The notes under the pieces were generated by a model. The model saw only the letters and a program-made list of their open reading frames with translations. It was not told the origin of the DNA and ran no database searches. Below, one piece after another: positions 22,000 to 35,295 of a stretch of DNA of 64,000 bases. Location of the stretch: contig NW_025408680.1 of NCBI RefSeq assembly GCF_020360975.1, forward strand, positions 992,001 through 1,056,000, given 5' to 3'. Position 1 is the first letter of the stretch; each line of letters begins with the position of its first letter. Source of the DNA: Hirsutella rhossiliensis. Its lineage: Eukaryota > Ascomycota > Sordariomycetes > Hypocreales > Ophiocordycipitaceae. Both the position numbers and the translations under genes were made by a program.

Positions 22000-24900
22000 G
22001 ATTAAAAGCGCGATAGCTAGCGAGAAAGATAAGGTTCTTACTATACTAAGGGAGTAGTCTATAAGACTAGCTTTAACCCCTACGACCTCCGTAATATTAG
22101 TTATAGTAGCGATACTACTAACGTAGAAGCTACTCCCTTAGCTAACTTAGGATAGTAAGCTAGAGTCCTTTTACTTCTTCCTTAGCTAGCTATAGACGAA
22201 GTTTATAACCGATAAGAAATAGGGCTTAAATAGCTATCGCGATATAGCGTAGTATTTACTCCTTTATATACTACCGGAGCCTTAAATATAGTAGATCTCT
22301 AGATTCTAGGATAAGGGCGGCCTTAGGGGTAGGCGTAACTTATAAGACTTCTTTTAATACCTTATATATACGTTTAGCAACGTATAGGAGTAAGAGAAGG
22401 CGTAAGATAGGCTATAGACCCTTAAGTAAAGAGACGGATAAACCTTTAGCGAATTCCTTCCCGATTTTAAAGAGACGCTCTTATAAATAGTAGGGACTAT
22501 AGTATAAGAAGATAGTATAAAGCTTATATAGCTATAGAATTTAATTATACTAGCCTTATAAGAGCTACTTATCCTTATAATTATACTTACTAACTATAGT
22601 AAGTATATAAGCTAGTTAATAAAGGTAGTATAGGGCTATAAGTAGATACTATATTTTTAAAAGCTCCGTAAGTATATACTATATAACGGCGATAGGATTA
22701 CCGCCCCTTTATAAGATAAATAACTAGCTATTAATATAGATAGAGATACCTTAATATCGGCTATTTATATAGACCGGGCTAGACGTAGTAAGAAGACGCT
22801 ATCGACTACCCCCTATACCGCCCTATACTCTAAGTAGCGGGCGAAGTAAGTAATAAGCAAGGAAATTAAGAAGAGGAAGGCTAATAGCCGCTACCTATAT
22901 TATAGCGTATCTATATACTTTATATTAAAATGCCCTTTCCTTTTAGCTAAGCGGCCTATAGCGGTTTAAGTAGTAAAGATAGAACCGCTTTTTACCTTAG
23001 ACGATAAAGAGGATTCCGCCCCCCTAGGCCTAGAGGAAAAAGAGTAGCTCTAAAGTAAAAATAGGTTCTAGAGCCTTAATTACTAGTACTAGTAAAGGAG
23101 AAGGAGGAATTATCCGCCCGTATAGAAGAGGAGCCTACCTTAATAAAGGTTATAATTAATAACTCCTTACTTATTACCGCCCTTATAGATAAGGGCTACT
23201 AGTACTATACCGTAGTTAATAAGGCGCTTACGCGAGAGATATAAGTACTAGTAAAAAAGATCGCTTTAAGGTAAGTAAAGGGCGCTTTAAGCGTAATAAA
23301 GAGTATAGTAATTAAGGGTATTATATACCTAGCTATAAAGGTCGACGGTTACTATAAGCTTATTATAGCCTATATAATCCCTTAACTAGAGTTTCCTTTA
23401 ATCCTTAGGAAACCCTAGTTATTATATATAGAGTTATACTTAGTTTTATACTAAAGGAAGCTATAGTTTAGGCCTATATAATAGTAGGTTTACTATAATA
23501 ATAGTTTTATAAGTATAGGACTAAGTATATAAGCTTTATACTTAGTATAAGAAGTCCTTACCTTTATTTTTATAGGAACTATATAATAGGTAGAGCGGGG
23601 GTAAGGCTAGGTAGCGGCTAACGTAGCGGTCTATATAGTTAGCTTAGTAGATATTAATAAGGCCCTTTAAATAAAGAAGCTAAAGTCGCCTTTTAAGCTA
23701 TAGTAGTAGATACTAAAGCGCTTTTATAACCTCCTACTACTATTTAAGTCTTAGGAAGCGAATAAGCTTAACCTATATAAGCTAAGGGTAGATTATAGGA
23801 TTATACTCTATATTAATAAGAAAGGGTAGGAATTACCTATACCGTTTAGACCGCTATATAGTATATTATATACGGAGCTATTAGTACTAAAGAAGATATT
23901 AAGGGACCTCTTAAATAAAGGCTTTATTTAAGTAAGTAGCTCTAAAGTAAGAGCGCTAGTCTTATTTATATATAAACTAAAGGGCGGGATATAGTTTTAT
24001 TATAACTAAAGGGCTTTAAATATAATTATAAGGCTAGACCGCTACCTTTTACCCTTAATCTTAGATATACTTTATAACCTTTTAAAGGTAAAGTAGTTTA
24101 TAAAGCTAGATATAAAATAGGTATTTTATAAGGTATAGATCTTAGAGGGTAATAAGTAAAAGACAGCGTTCTATATACGCTATAGCTTATTTAAGTAGCT
24201 TATAACGCCCTTTAGCCTCTTAGGAGAGCCCGCTACCTTCTAGCGTTATATTAATAATATACTTTAAGACTTCCTTAATAAGTTCGCCTCTATATATATA
24301 GATAATATCCTTATTTATATAAGTAGCTCTTATAAGGACTATATATAGAAAGTATAAAGGGTCCTAGAGCGCCTTTAACTTTATAGGCTCTACCTTAACC
24401 TAGATAAGTGCGAATTTAAGGTTAAGAGGGTTAAGTACCTAGGCTTTATTATTTATATAAGTATAGGTATATAGGCGGATCCTATAAAGATCTAAGCGAT
24501 TTAAGACTAAGCGGCCCTAACTATATAAACGGGCGTATAAAGCTTCCTTAGGTTCGCGAACTATTATAGGATATTTATTAAGGGCTTCTCCTATATTATA
24601 ATACCCTTAAACGAGATTACTAGGAAATAGACCGCCTTTTATTAAGGGCCTATATAAGAAGGAGCGTTCTATACGGTTAAGGACCTATTCTTATAAGCCC
24701 TAGTACTACTTTAATAAGACTTTAACTAGTTTATATTAGTTAAAGTAGACTATAATAGCTAGGTACTTAAAGGAACGCTCTCTTAGGAGGTAGATAAGCG
24801 GAAGTAACTAATAGTATTTTACTCCTATAAGCTAACCTTAGTAAAGCGGAATTACGCTATTTATAATAAGGAAATACTAGCGATTATTAGCTACCTTAAG

Positions 24901-26720
24901 TAATAGTAAGCGGAGCTTTAGAGCTATAAGAGCTTTAAGGTTCTTATAGACTATAAGAACCTTAAGTACTTTATAACTTATTAGTACCTCTTAGAGCGGT
25001 AAGCCCGCTAGGTAGAGTATCTCTTATACTTTAACTTCTCGATTAAGTACTAGCTAAGGCGTAACTTTATAGTCCTAGATACGCTTTCCTAGAAGGATAA
25101 AAACCAGCTTATAAAAGTAGATATTAAGGCCTAGGATCTATAGCTTATCCTATAAGAAGCGCTATAGACTTATATAGGAGCTTCCTTAGTAAAGGAAAGC
25201 GTAGCGCTAATAAATAAGCCTTCCCTTATACCTTTACCTCGGCCTAGTAAGGAGGGATAGGCCGGCCTAAGGGCGTATATAGCGCGGGTATTCTAAGATA
25301 AGGTCCTTTAACGCTTATAGGATAGGATATTATCTCTAGACTATACCTATAAGAGCGTGCGCCGCGCTATTAAGTCTAGTACTTAATGCCTTAATTTAAA
25401 GCTAAAGCTAAAGGTATAAGTAGCCGACTATTATATCGACCTATAAGGGCATCTACGTTAGCGGGGGAGACTATAAGTACTAAGCGCGCCGTATACTATA
25501 GAAGCTAAGGAGAAGGATAGACCGCCGGAGCTAAATAAATAAAACGAGCTTTAAGGGAAGCTAGTCTAGCTCGTCTATAACTTTAGTATCGTAGGCTACT
25601 TAGGTTAGTAGGGTATAGTAGTAGGCCTCGCAAGGGATTTTTACTAGCCCCTCCTATAGTACTATATTTAGCGCTTCCTTTATAACTATAATATCTATAG
25701 CTATACTAAGATTTAAAGGGCATAGCTTAAGGGGCTACTTAAGTAGCTTTTAGTACCTAATTAGTTCTATATATATATATAGATAGACTTTATAATAGAC
25801 CTCCTACTTATAAAGGGCGGTAACCGCTATATATAGGTAATTAAGGACTAACTTAATAAGTCTATAGTATTAAAGCTAATATTATCTATAGATATAAAGT
25901 CCTATATAAAGCGCTTCTTATAGTACTAGGCTCGCTTATATAGCTAGCTAGCTTTTATTATAAGCGATAAGGGATCGAATTAAACTAGCCGCTTTTAGTA
26001 GTACCTATACTAGCTACTTTAGATTATATAGCTACTTAGTATAATATATTACTTATAGACTAATAAAGGGCTTAAGAGGGTTAACTAAGAGGTATAGGCT
26101 TACTTATAGGCTATCGTAGCCTATAACTAAGTAGACTAAGACTAGTAGCTCCCTATAGCTTAACTAATATTAAATAGTAAACTATATACCTTTATTAAGA
26201 TAGCCTCTTTCTTTATAATATATAGCTTTAAACTACCCTTACTAGTTCCCTTTATTATAAATATAGTAGCGGAGTAGTATAGTAATTTATTATTAAAGGG
26301 CCGCGCCTTTATATTTATATAGAAGCTATAAGAGACTATAGATTATTACTAATCCGCGATAGCCGCTATAATATAAGATTAAGAGTAGCACGCTAATAAG
26401 ACTAAGGCCCTAGTAAATAGGTTTATAGTAAGAGATAAGGTATAGCTAGACCTCCGTAACTATAGGTTAGCACGGCTAAAAAAGAAGCTTAACTAGCTAT
26501 ATATAAAGTTTATAGTATAAAGGGTTATTAGCCTATAGGTTATAAAGCTCGATAGTCTCTTAATAAGGGTTTATAATAAGATTAATATAGACCTCCTTTA
26601 TAAAGCCTCCTTTAACTTACTACTTAGATAAGAAGTAGCGGACGCTTAACCGCTTATAATTAAAGTAAAGAGAGAAGATAAGTTTAAGGTTAAAGAGATA
26701 TAAGCCGCGCGCTAAAAAGG
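22000..26720 (+). pseudogene. Gypsy-3 gag-pol, RIPed
   Basis: The gag region ends with a C-x2-C-x4-H-x4-C zinc knuckle at 22892-22933 that now reads Tyr, Tyr, Tyr, Cys at the four ligand positions. The protease motif ALIDKGY is near 23180. Reverse transcriptase (about 23750-24450) has KLDIKQVFYKV and the active site Y-I-D-N at 24295-24306. RNase H is at about 24700-25080 (FKVLIDYKNLKYF). Integrase is at about 25430-26300 (QIDFIIDLL, IISDKGSNQ), and the C-terminal end at 26400-26720 may include a chromodomain start (KVKEIQAAR). Numerous TAA/TAG stops at Gln codons make it dead. Confidence 0.87.
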
Positions 26721-26992
26721 GTTAGTAAGGGAAAACGCTAAGAAGTCCTTATTAAGTAGTATAGGTATCTTAACCTTATATAGGAACCTATATATAAGTT
26801 TATAGGAACTATAGCCCTTAATAAGTTTAAAGCCTTATTTAAAATAGTAAATAAGAATAATAGATTAAAAGACTACTAATAATAGCTTAAGCTAAGACTA
26901 TAAAGTAAGTAAAGAAGAGTAGGTAGTTATAATAACGCGAGCGTAATAATATAAGTAGAGATAAAAATAGCGTTTATTTTAAAGTAAAGCCC

Positions 26993-27620
26993 TTAAACTA
27001 CCTAGACCTACTCTTTATCCTTATCGTTATCCTTATCCTTATCCTTATTATCTTCCTCTACCTTATTAGCGGCGGCGGCGCTCTTTAAGGCGTATAGGCG
27101 GCCCTCTAAGCCTATAAGCTAGTCGGCGGTAGTAGTAGCTCTAAGGGCTCTAAGGGTAAGGGGGGCCCGGCTAGTAATAGCGGCGGGGGTAGCGGCGGGC
27201 ATAGCTAAGGGGACCGCTAATAAGGCAACGGAGGTAGTATCCCTAGTACTAAGAGAGTTAGTAGCGGAAGTAAAAGAGCTAAAGGAAAGGAACTTACTTA
27301 GGGATAAGGCCCTAGCGCTTAAGGGCGCGGAGATTATAGTAAGCGGCGGCGGCGGCGGTAAGGCGCTTCTTAGTAGCCCCCCGTGCCTACCTATACGCGC
27401 TAGCCTTCTAAGCTGACGCTATAGTAAGTAGGATAAGAAGCGCCGCTTTATAGGCGCGGCCGGTATATACGTACTAATAATAACTACCGCTACGGCGGCG
27501 CCTAACTTAGTCGGCGTAAGGGAGCTCTTATAACGCGTACTAAATATAGGGGGCCGCGTAGGCGGCTCCGGCCTATACTTAGCGTTTATACTTTAAGAAG
27601 TTAGCGGAAAATAGCTACTA
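26993..27620 (-). pseudogene. Antisense ORF in the 3' block of Gypsy-3
   Basis: The block between pol and the 3' LTR is GC-rich, unlike the rest of the element. On the minus strand one frame runs from about 27620 to a stop at 26993-26995 with only a few TAA/TAG, all explainable as RIPed Gln codons. An internal ATG at 27202 begins MPAATPAAITSRAPLTLRAL. The end is acidic with alternating Lys/Asp (NKDKDKDNDKDKEQ). The composition is Ala/Pro/Leu/Ser-rich, low complexity. I recognise no domain. It could be a real accessory gene of the element or a chance open frame in GC-rich sequence. Confidence 0.4.
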
Positions 27621-28462
27621 TACTCGCTAGGTAGCGGACTTATAGGGGTAATAAAGGCGGAGGTAAGGGTAGAGGGGCTAAGCGTTATAGCTAGTAGCGG
27701 GGATAGCGTTATTACCTAGAAGGGTAACGTAAGGGCGGCTAGTATAGTAGAGGTAAAGGCGGCGGCGGTAGGCGCGGTCGCGGGGCGCGGGTAAGAGTAG
27801 CGGTAGCGGTAGAGCTATTATCGGCCGTACTTAGTATAGCGTCGATAAATAACTCTATACGCTCTAAAAAGGAGGAAGTAAAGAAGGGGGAGGTAGATAT
27901 ATTTATTATAGAAGTTAGTATTATAGAATTTAGCCTCCCGCTTTATAAAGTAAAGAACTTATTAGTTAAAGTTATTATTATTAAGGTTATTATTACTACT
28001 ATAGCTATTACTATAAGTATACGTTAATAAAGTAGCTTATATAGCTAAGAACGAACTAATGCCTTAGGTAAAGTAAAACTTACTTATTATTCTTATTATT
28101 ATAGTTAAAGAAAGAAGAGAAAGAAAGAAAGAAAGAAGGGGGGGATACCGCTTTATATACCCTTAGGTAGAGGAGGCTACCTAAGGCTAAGGGGATAGGT
28201 AACCTAAGGCTTACGTAGGTCTAGGCTAGCCGCTAGCTACCTAAGGGCGTATATAATAGGTTACGCCGTTATTTAAACGGCTAGCTAGCCGATTAGTATA
28301 GACCTTAGTTCTAGCTACCTAGGCTAATAGGTATAGGGATAATAAGGCTAGTAGGGCTAGCACGATTAATAGGAAAGGGTAGGGTAAAGCTAGCGGTATA
28401 GGCCTAATAGTATAAAAGCTATTAATTAAGTAACGCCGCGCCGCGCTTAAGGGAGGGTATTA

Positions 28463-28648
28463 TATAAGAGTCTTTAACTATTATAAGTTATAGGCTTAGG
28501 CTATAGCTTAAGCTATATAGTTACGTATAAAAGGCCGGATCATATATATATATATATAGGCTAGCCGCGTATAAGAGAGCTCTATATAGCTTATTAATAT
28601 TATCTTATAGACGGTACCTATATATATACTTTTACTTACTCTATAATA
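28463..28648 (+). repeat. Gypsy-3 3' LTR (186 bp)
   Basis: Pairs with 21696-21881 and is followed by the target duplication ATAAC (28649-28653). Confidence 0.92.
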
Positions 28649-28839
28649 ATAACTAAGGGATTCTTACTTAGATTATCTTTAACTAAGACCTTAAGTTCCT
28701 TTTAGCGTTTTAAAAAGGACTATAAATAGTATATAGGTCTACGTTACTAGTATTTATAGCTTAGTATCCTTAGACTAATAGCTTATTAAAATAATATACC
28801 TAGGTAGTTAAAACTATACTTTAGTTCTTTATAACTAAC

Positions 28840-29407
28840 TCTTAAGGTATATAAGTAAAAGCGGAATTTTAGGAAATTAAGGAATTACGTAAGACTACGT
28901 AATAGAGGGGAAGAAGGAGTATAAGGTAGGATTTTCAACGGAATTTATTAGTAGTATATTAGTATATAGAAGAGGTGTTAAAGTTAATAATTCTCTATTT
29001 ATCTACTAGCGGACATACTATCTTATATAGATAATTATAGCTGAGCGGAAGAACCTTTCGGGACTAGATTTAGGCTGCCGTATAGCCCTAAGACTAGGGA
29101 ATTCCGTAATACCTTAAGTAAATCTAGAAGTGTCTTAGTTCTACTAATATTCGTATTTAAAGGAGGTTGGTCGTGCTGGTGTTCTTAAGAGGTCTTAGCT
29201 AGTATTCTAAGCTAGCTCTGTTCCTTCGATTCCCGATTATACGATAACCGGCAACCCGTTTAATATATAATAACATGCAAAATAACGAGCGATTCTTACT
29301 CTATAGGTTAAGATTTTATCTATAATTAATATACTACTTATTAGCTTATATAATCGGGAGAGTATATTATAGCTGCTTTATTTATAGTAGGAATACCGTT
29401 CCTTATA
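28840..29407 (-). mobile_element. 568-bp solo LTR, family S, second copy
   Basis: Reverse complement of 3524-4091 with identical length; termini TCTTAAGG and CCTTATA; target duplication CTAAC at 28835-28839 and 29408-29412. It interrupts the Gypsy-4 integrase. Partly RIPed: some CpA/TpG remain (for example 29270-29285). Confidence 0.92.
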
Positions 29408-29486
29408 CTAACTTCTTATCTTAGCGATAGGTTAATATATTACTATTACTTTAATTTACCTTTAATAATACTTACCCCTTAGTAAT

Positions 29487-29971
29487 TCTCGTAAAGAGAG
29501 ATATAAGAAGTATATAAAAATATATAAAGGTAAAATTAAAAGTAAGGGGTCGGATAGGTAGGGTAAATAGATTTAATTCTTATAAGGGTAGTAATTATAG
29601 TAAGGGAATAATTATTATATTACCTTAATTATCCTTCTTTCCTTTATTTAACGCCCCTCCTTATACCTATTTAGTATCTTAATTAATAAAGAAGATCCTA
29701 CTTAAAGAAGCTATTAATATCCTTTTAACTACTAAGCTTTTTACTAGTTTTTCCCCTCTTTTCTAGCTATTACTAGTAGATCCGTCTTATCTTTTACTAC
29801 CTTTATAGGAAGCTATCGCTACTTTTACTTCCCTTTATACCCCTACCCTCCTTTCTATACCTTTTTTTAGCTCCTTCTTCCTTTTTTTATACTAGGTGTT
29901 TTTAGCTTCCTTAGTCCCTTATACTTAGGGATATCTCTAAGAACTACGAAATTAAGCTACGCTTTATAATA
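29487..29971 (-). repeat. Copia-B 3' LTR (485 bp)
   Basis: TCTCGTAAAG to CTTTATAATA on the plus strand. The right terminus is fully RIPed compared with CTTCGCGACA of copy A. Confidence 0.92.
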
Positions 29972-32900
29972 TACCCCCTTAGCTATAGCTTGCCCTTTAA
30001 AGGCATAGCTAATATAGCTTTAGGCTAGTAAGCGTATAGAAAAGGTTCTTAGCTCTATACTTCTCCCTTTACTTAAGGAAAGCAAGGGCCCTTTTAAGTC
30101 CCTAGGCTCTTTTAGACCTACTTAAGGAATAAGGGCCTAAAGAAGGGAAAGTCCTATAAGAAAGGGGGCCTTCTTTAAAGGGAAAAACCTCTTCTTTTTC
30201 TTTAGCTATAGACGTTACCTTCTTATATATACTATTAGCTCCTCTTATAGACTCTTAAGGCGGGCTTCTAAGGATAGCTTCTCTTAAACGTCTTTTAGCT
30301 TAATTTACTATAGAAAGATAGCTAGCTTCTACTTTAGTAAGGGCTTCGTAAGACCGTTAGCTTTTATTAATACTATTAAAACCTAATAGACGGAAATAAG
30401 TCCCTTTTAAACCTCTTAGCGTAACTAATACTAATAGATATCGATATATTATAGCTAGGTCGATAACTTACTATTTTCTATAAGAATTTATATAGTCTAT
30501 ATATTATTATATTCTATAGCTAATAGGGTTAGAATTTAAAGTTATAACGATATTAATAGCCGGCTAAGGAAAATCGCTTCTTTTAATACTTTTAAAAGAG
30601 CTAGTAGCTCTACCTCTATACTTAAAGTTATAACGGTAGCTTACTTTAAAGCTCTCTAAGTAATAGTTCCTTTAAAAAGGGATATAATATACCCCTATAA
30701 GCTCTTTCTATCTAATAAATTATCTATAAAAGACGAATCGCTTAAATAAAAGAAGATTTTAGTAGCTAGTTTCCTTCCCTACCCTCTTAGGCATAGACTA
30801 TATAATCTCGTTAAATAGAGATAAAGGATAGCTCGGTCTACTACTTCTTAGTACCTAGGGCTAGGAATCTAGTTATACTTAGCTAGCTAAGAGACCGTAA
30901 AAGAGATATCCGGTTTAGTAGAAATAGCTAAAAAAAGTAAGGAGCTTACCTTTTATTAATATTAGTATTTCTCTTACTCCCTAGCTTAAAAGGGCGGATT
31001 AAGTAAAAGCTCTTTATTTAATATAAGTATAAAGGGAAGCTTCTTATTAAGGGATTTAAGGAGGAATTTATAAGCGACCTTATTAATATAGGCGTCCTAG
31101 GTAAGCTAGATAGTCTATTAAGACCTATTCTAAAGGATTTATATCTCTAAGAACTACTTTAGCTCTCTTAGCTTAGTTATCTTATACCTTTATTATAGGC
31201 CTTATATAGCTTCCTTAGTAGTAGCCTCTTCCTCTTTTAAGTAGGCCTAGATAATATCGTCGACGTAAAAGAATACTATGAATTTACCCTTTTATATTAT
31301 ATACGGTTCCTAAGGGACTTTCTTAAAGCCTAGGGCTTTAAAGGAACCTATTAAATACTATTAATAAAGAAGGGGTAATCTTTATAGTCTATATAGAGCT
31401 TTCCTAAGCTATAGAACCTTTCCTAGCTATTAGAAGCTTAGTAAAAGGCATATATAGATAACTTCTTTTTTCTTAAGTAGGTAGTTAATAAAAGCGTTAA
31501 CTATATCTATCTAATTAAGCTCGAGGTCGAATTCTACTACTATAGCTATAAGGGTCTAAAAAGATATCCTTATTAAGGTAGTTACCTTAGTAAGAAGATA
31601 CCCTTTTTCCTACTAGTTCCTATAAATAACTAGCCGGGCCTTATACTTTTAAAGGAAGCTATATTTATTAGTCTTATAGATAAATACCTATTTATATCTA
31701 AGGACCTATTTTCCTCTTACTTTTTCCTTAAGGACCTCTTTAAAAGACCTTATTTCTTTATATAAGGCTAGGTAGTCTTTCTAGGCCTAGAAAAACTAGT
31801 ATCTTAAAGGGTATTCTTCTAGCTACTTTTAGTTTACTAGTAGGTCTAGGAGGTCTCTTTTATATACCTTCCTTACTAATAGTAGCTTAAAAAGCTAGCT
31901 TACTATAAACGCTCTATAGGAACCGGTTTCTATTAATATTAAATAGAAGTTAGAAAAACGATCGAAATAAGGGACTAGTTAGTCTTCTTTTATATTAAGC
32001 CCTATACCTTCCTTTACTTCTCGAAGTAAGGATAAAAAGGCAGCCGGGTAATCCTTTAAGAGAGGTGCCTTTCCTACCCCCTTAAGGGTTAAGATAAGAA
32101 GACTAACCGAAAAAGCTACTTTTAGATCTTCTTCTTATTCTATAAGAGGAGGCGTAGGAAGGTAGGTATATTCTAGCTCTACCGCTTTCCTATAGTCTCC
32201 TTCTTCGTCTAGATTATTTAATCTAGTAGCTTCCTCTTCTCCTTTAAAGTTAGCGTTATCCTCGACTACTTTAACGTTAGTTTCTTTTTCTATTTCCTTA
32301 TCTAAGACCTCTTCTTAAGACTATTAGAAAGGGGGGACTTAAATCTTTTAAATTAGCTAATATTATAAGAGTAAGAGGGGCTATTAATCCCTCTTTTTAT
32401 TAAAGAAGCTAGATTCGTCGAAAGTTATATCCCTAGTTAAAATAACCTTTTATAGAAGAGGAATCTAGACCTAGAAGATATTTATAGAATTATAACTAAT
32501 AAGGTAACTAATAAAGGCTCTAGGATTAAGCTTTTATTTCTTCTTTCTTTTTAGCTATATATTAGTAGTTATAGCGTATACCTTATAGCTATAGGCATAA
32601 AGGTAGGCTAGTAAGGCCCTCTTCTTTATAAAGAGCTTAAGGGGTAATTTCTAGTTTATTCCTTAGGTCTTAATAAGGGTCTCTAGGCCCCTATAGTCCC
32701 TTAGGCCCCTAGGGTCTCTTAGGGTCCGGTTCTAAGCGTTATAGGCGGTCTTAACGACTTCCCTCTAAAGGTTATATAGAAGCCTTATAGTAAGTCTTAT
32801 TATATAGGCCCTTTTTATTATAGCACCCCCTAATCTTTCTACCCCTCCGTTCTAGGCCTAGGTATTCGGTACTAATAAGAAGGGTAAAATACCCCTTTTT

Positions 32901-35295
32901 CGAAGCTATTTTAAGATATCCTTTATAAATAGCTCTCCGTTAAACTATATCTTCTTTACCTCGTAGCTAAAGTAGGATTTAATCTAGTTAATAAAGTCTT
33001 AGAAGGCAAACTAGTTATACTTACTTAGGTAGGTCCGTAAGAAATAGGGGAAAACTATCCCTAAAAAAGCGTCTATAAAAAACATTACCTTAATAAAGCT
33101 TTCTTAATCCCTAGAAACGTCGGTCTAGTTAACTTAAATTTCCTTATATAGCTAGTCCGGCTATATAAGGGTCTATCTAGAAATTCGTCTCTTAGTCTTT
33201 CCTTAGCTATAGTATTTATATTTAACGGTCTTTAGGCCCCTTATTTATACGCCCTATTATTAGCCTAGCTTATATAAAGCTAGGGGGCCTAGGTAACTAA
33301 GTTATATATACTAAAGAAGGCCGTCTCCTTATACTATTAAAAGAGGGTCCTTTATAGTAGACCTATTTATCTTAGTAAGGAAAGCTAACTTCTTAAGTAG
33401 TTCCTTCCTATAAATAGGTTAGAATTCGAGAATAAATTAACCGAATTTTTCCTCGATAAGCCTAATAGTCTAATTCTTCTAAACTAGCCTTATAGGCTTA
33501 GACGTTATATCTTAGAAGATTCCTTCCTTTTAAAGAAAGCGAAAGGAAATTAAGCTCGTTAAAAATTAAGGGTAAAAAGCTACCCTTTTTCGTCGAAGAA
33601 TTCGTATAAACCTATTAGGTAATTTTATTATGAAATTCACCCTTCTATATCCCTCTATCTATACGGTTAATTCCTAGGCAATAAGACATTCCCTTTATAC
33701 CTTCTTAAAGGACCGGAATTATAAGAGTATATTATAGATATTAAGGGAAGTACTAAAGTTAAGGATAGCTAATTTTTATAAGGGATAATTAGAGTACTTT
33801 AACGGTTAGTCTTAGTAATCTATAGGGAAGATAAATACCGGATTTACTATACTAATAATTTTTCCTTAAATTTATAGTAGTAGCGTTAGTTACTATTTCC
33901 TAGTAACCTAAATTTCGTTTATCTTCTTCTATAACGAGGGGTCCTCCTTAAGAGACTATTATACTATTTCTTATAGCCTCTTCGAAGGGTTAATTCCTTT
34001 AGGTCGGTTTTTTCTTAAAGACCTACTAGTAGTCTTCTAGCCGATAGGGCTTTTTATATACTTAGTAGGTAGGTCGATTCCTTTTTATATGTTATTTCTT
34101 TAAGGAATCCTTATCTTAGTCTAAAAGGTCTACTTAAAAACCCCCCCTTTTTACTCCTTATTACTAATTTTAACGAGGTTCGATTTTAACTAGTTCCCTG
34201 ATTTTTCTACTAATAGACTAAAAGGTCTATTAAGGGACTAGTTAGGCCGGTCTAACTAATAGGACCGAGGCCGGACCCGGAATAAGATACGTAGCCGGGG
34301 CCGGGCCTAGGGCAGCCGTTAAAGACGGTATTAATACTCTTAAGGGAGGTAGAGCTAAAGGAGCAATAGCTATAGTAGTAGTAGCGGGGGTCGTAGTAAT
34401 AGGGGCTATAGCAGCTATAGGGGCAGTAGGTTAAGCCGTCTAGGTTAAGTGCTAGCTATAAAGGAATAAGACTACTTACTATTATACTTTAGTAGCCTCT
34501 TTATTTAGTTCCTAGCTAGCTTCTTAAAAGATAGTTAAGTAACCGTTACTAATAGGCTTTATTAGTAGAGATATATCCTATAGCTACTAGCCGGAAAGAG
34601 CTTCTCTAAGGAAGTATTAGTTAGCTTCCTCGAGGATTTCTTCTTACTTAGCTAGCTACGATAAAGCTAGTATGTTCCTAGTAAAAAAGGCTCCTAGGTA
34701 TACTATATAGGTCTTCTTAATACGGTTAGTTATATAGCCCCTTAAGGGAGCTATTAAGGTCTCGAGCTTAAGCTACTACCTAGGAGTCTCTTCCTCTTAA
34801 AGAGAGATTAGCTTTATAGCACTAACGGATTCTATTATCGCTATACGTATAGTAGTTAGCAGCTTTATCTTATAGAGGTACTCCTTTCGGTAACTCTCGT
34901 AGTCGCCTAGGGTAGTAGAAAAAGCTCTTTACTATATAGAGGTTAGCTTAGAGAAGAGGGTAGCTCCCTCTATAAAGTCCGTTGCCCTAAGATAAAGAGG
35001 GGGCTCGAGAGGGTCCTACTTATTAAAGAAGACTAAATTATAGATAGTTCTATCTATACGAGCCCGTAGCTCCTTTACCTACTTATCTTAATCTTAGGGC
35101 TTTATAAGAATCGTCCTATAGACCGTAAGGGTAGTAGAGTCGTTTTTCGATATTATTATAGGGAGAGGTAAAAAAGTTAGGTAAAAATCGGCTTTTTTAA
35201 TAAGAGGGGTAAAAGGAAGCTATAAGGGATATAAGAAAGGTACCTTTTATAGTAGCTAGAAGGTATAGGAATACTATTCCTCCTAGGCTTATAAC
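29972..35295 (-). pseudogene. Copia-B gag-pol, RIPed
   Basis: Minus-strand frames with Gln-type stops. Gag lies next to the 5' LTR (about 35200-34330; its counterpart in copy C reads NLVFFNK, LYPKATDFIEGATLFSKL). The protease and integrase part lies at about 34000-32100. The reverse transcriptase has the intact active site FFYVDDII, with Tyr-Val-Asp-Asp encoded at 31256-31267. The YVDDI form and the gag-PR-IN-RT order are typical of Ty1/Copia. Stops throughout make it non-coding, although the catalytic Asp pair survives. Confidence 0.8.

Larger units (their letters stand above)
21696..28648 (+). mobile_element. Gypsy-3: full-length Ty3/Gypsy element (6953 bp)
   Basis: It has 186-bp LTRs at 21696-21881 and 28463-28648 (TATAAGAGTC ... 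GTAATA/ATAATA) and the 5-bp target duplication ATAAC at 21691-21695 and 28649-28653. A purine tract (AAGGGAGGG, 28449-28457) lies just before the 3' LTR. The internal order is gag with zinc knuckle, protease, RT, RNase H and integrase, then a GC-rich 3' block with an antisense frame. It is inserted in the integrase region of Gypsy-4. Confidence 0.92.
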
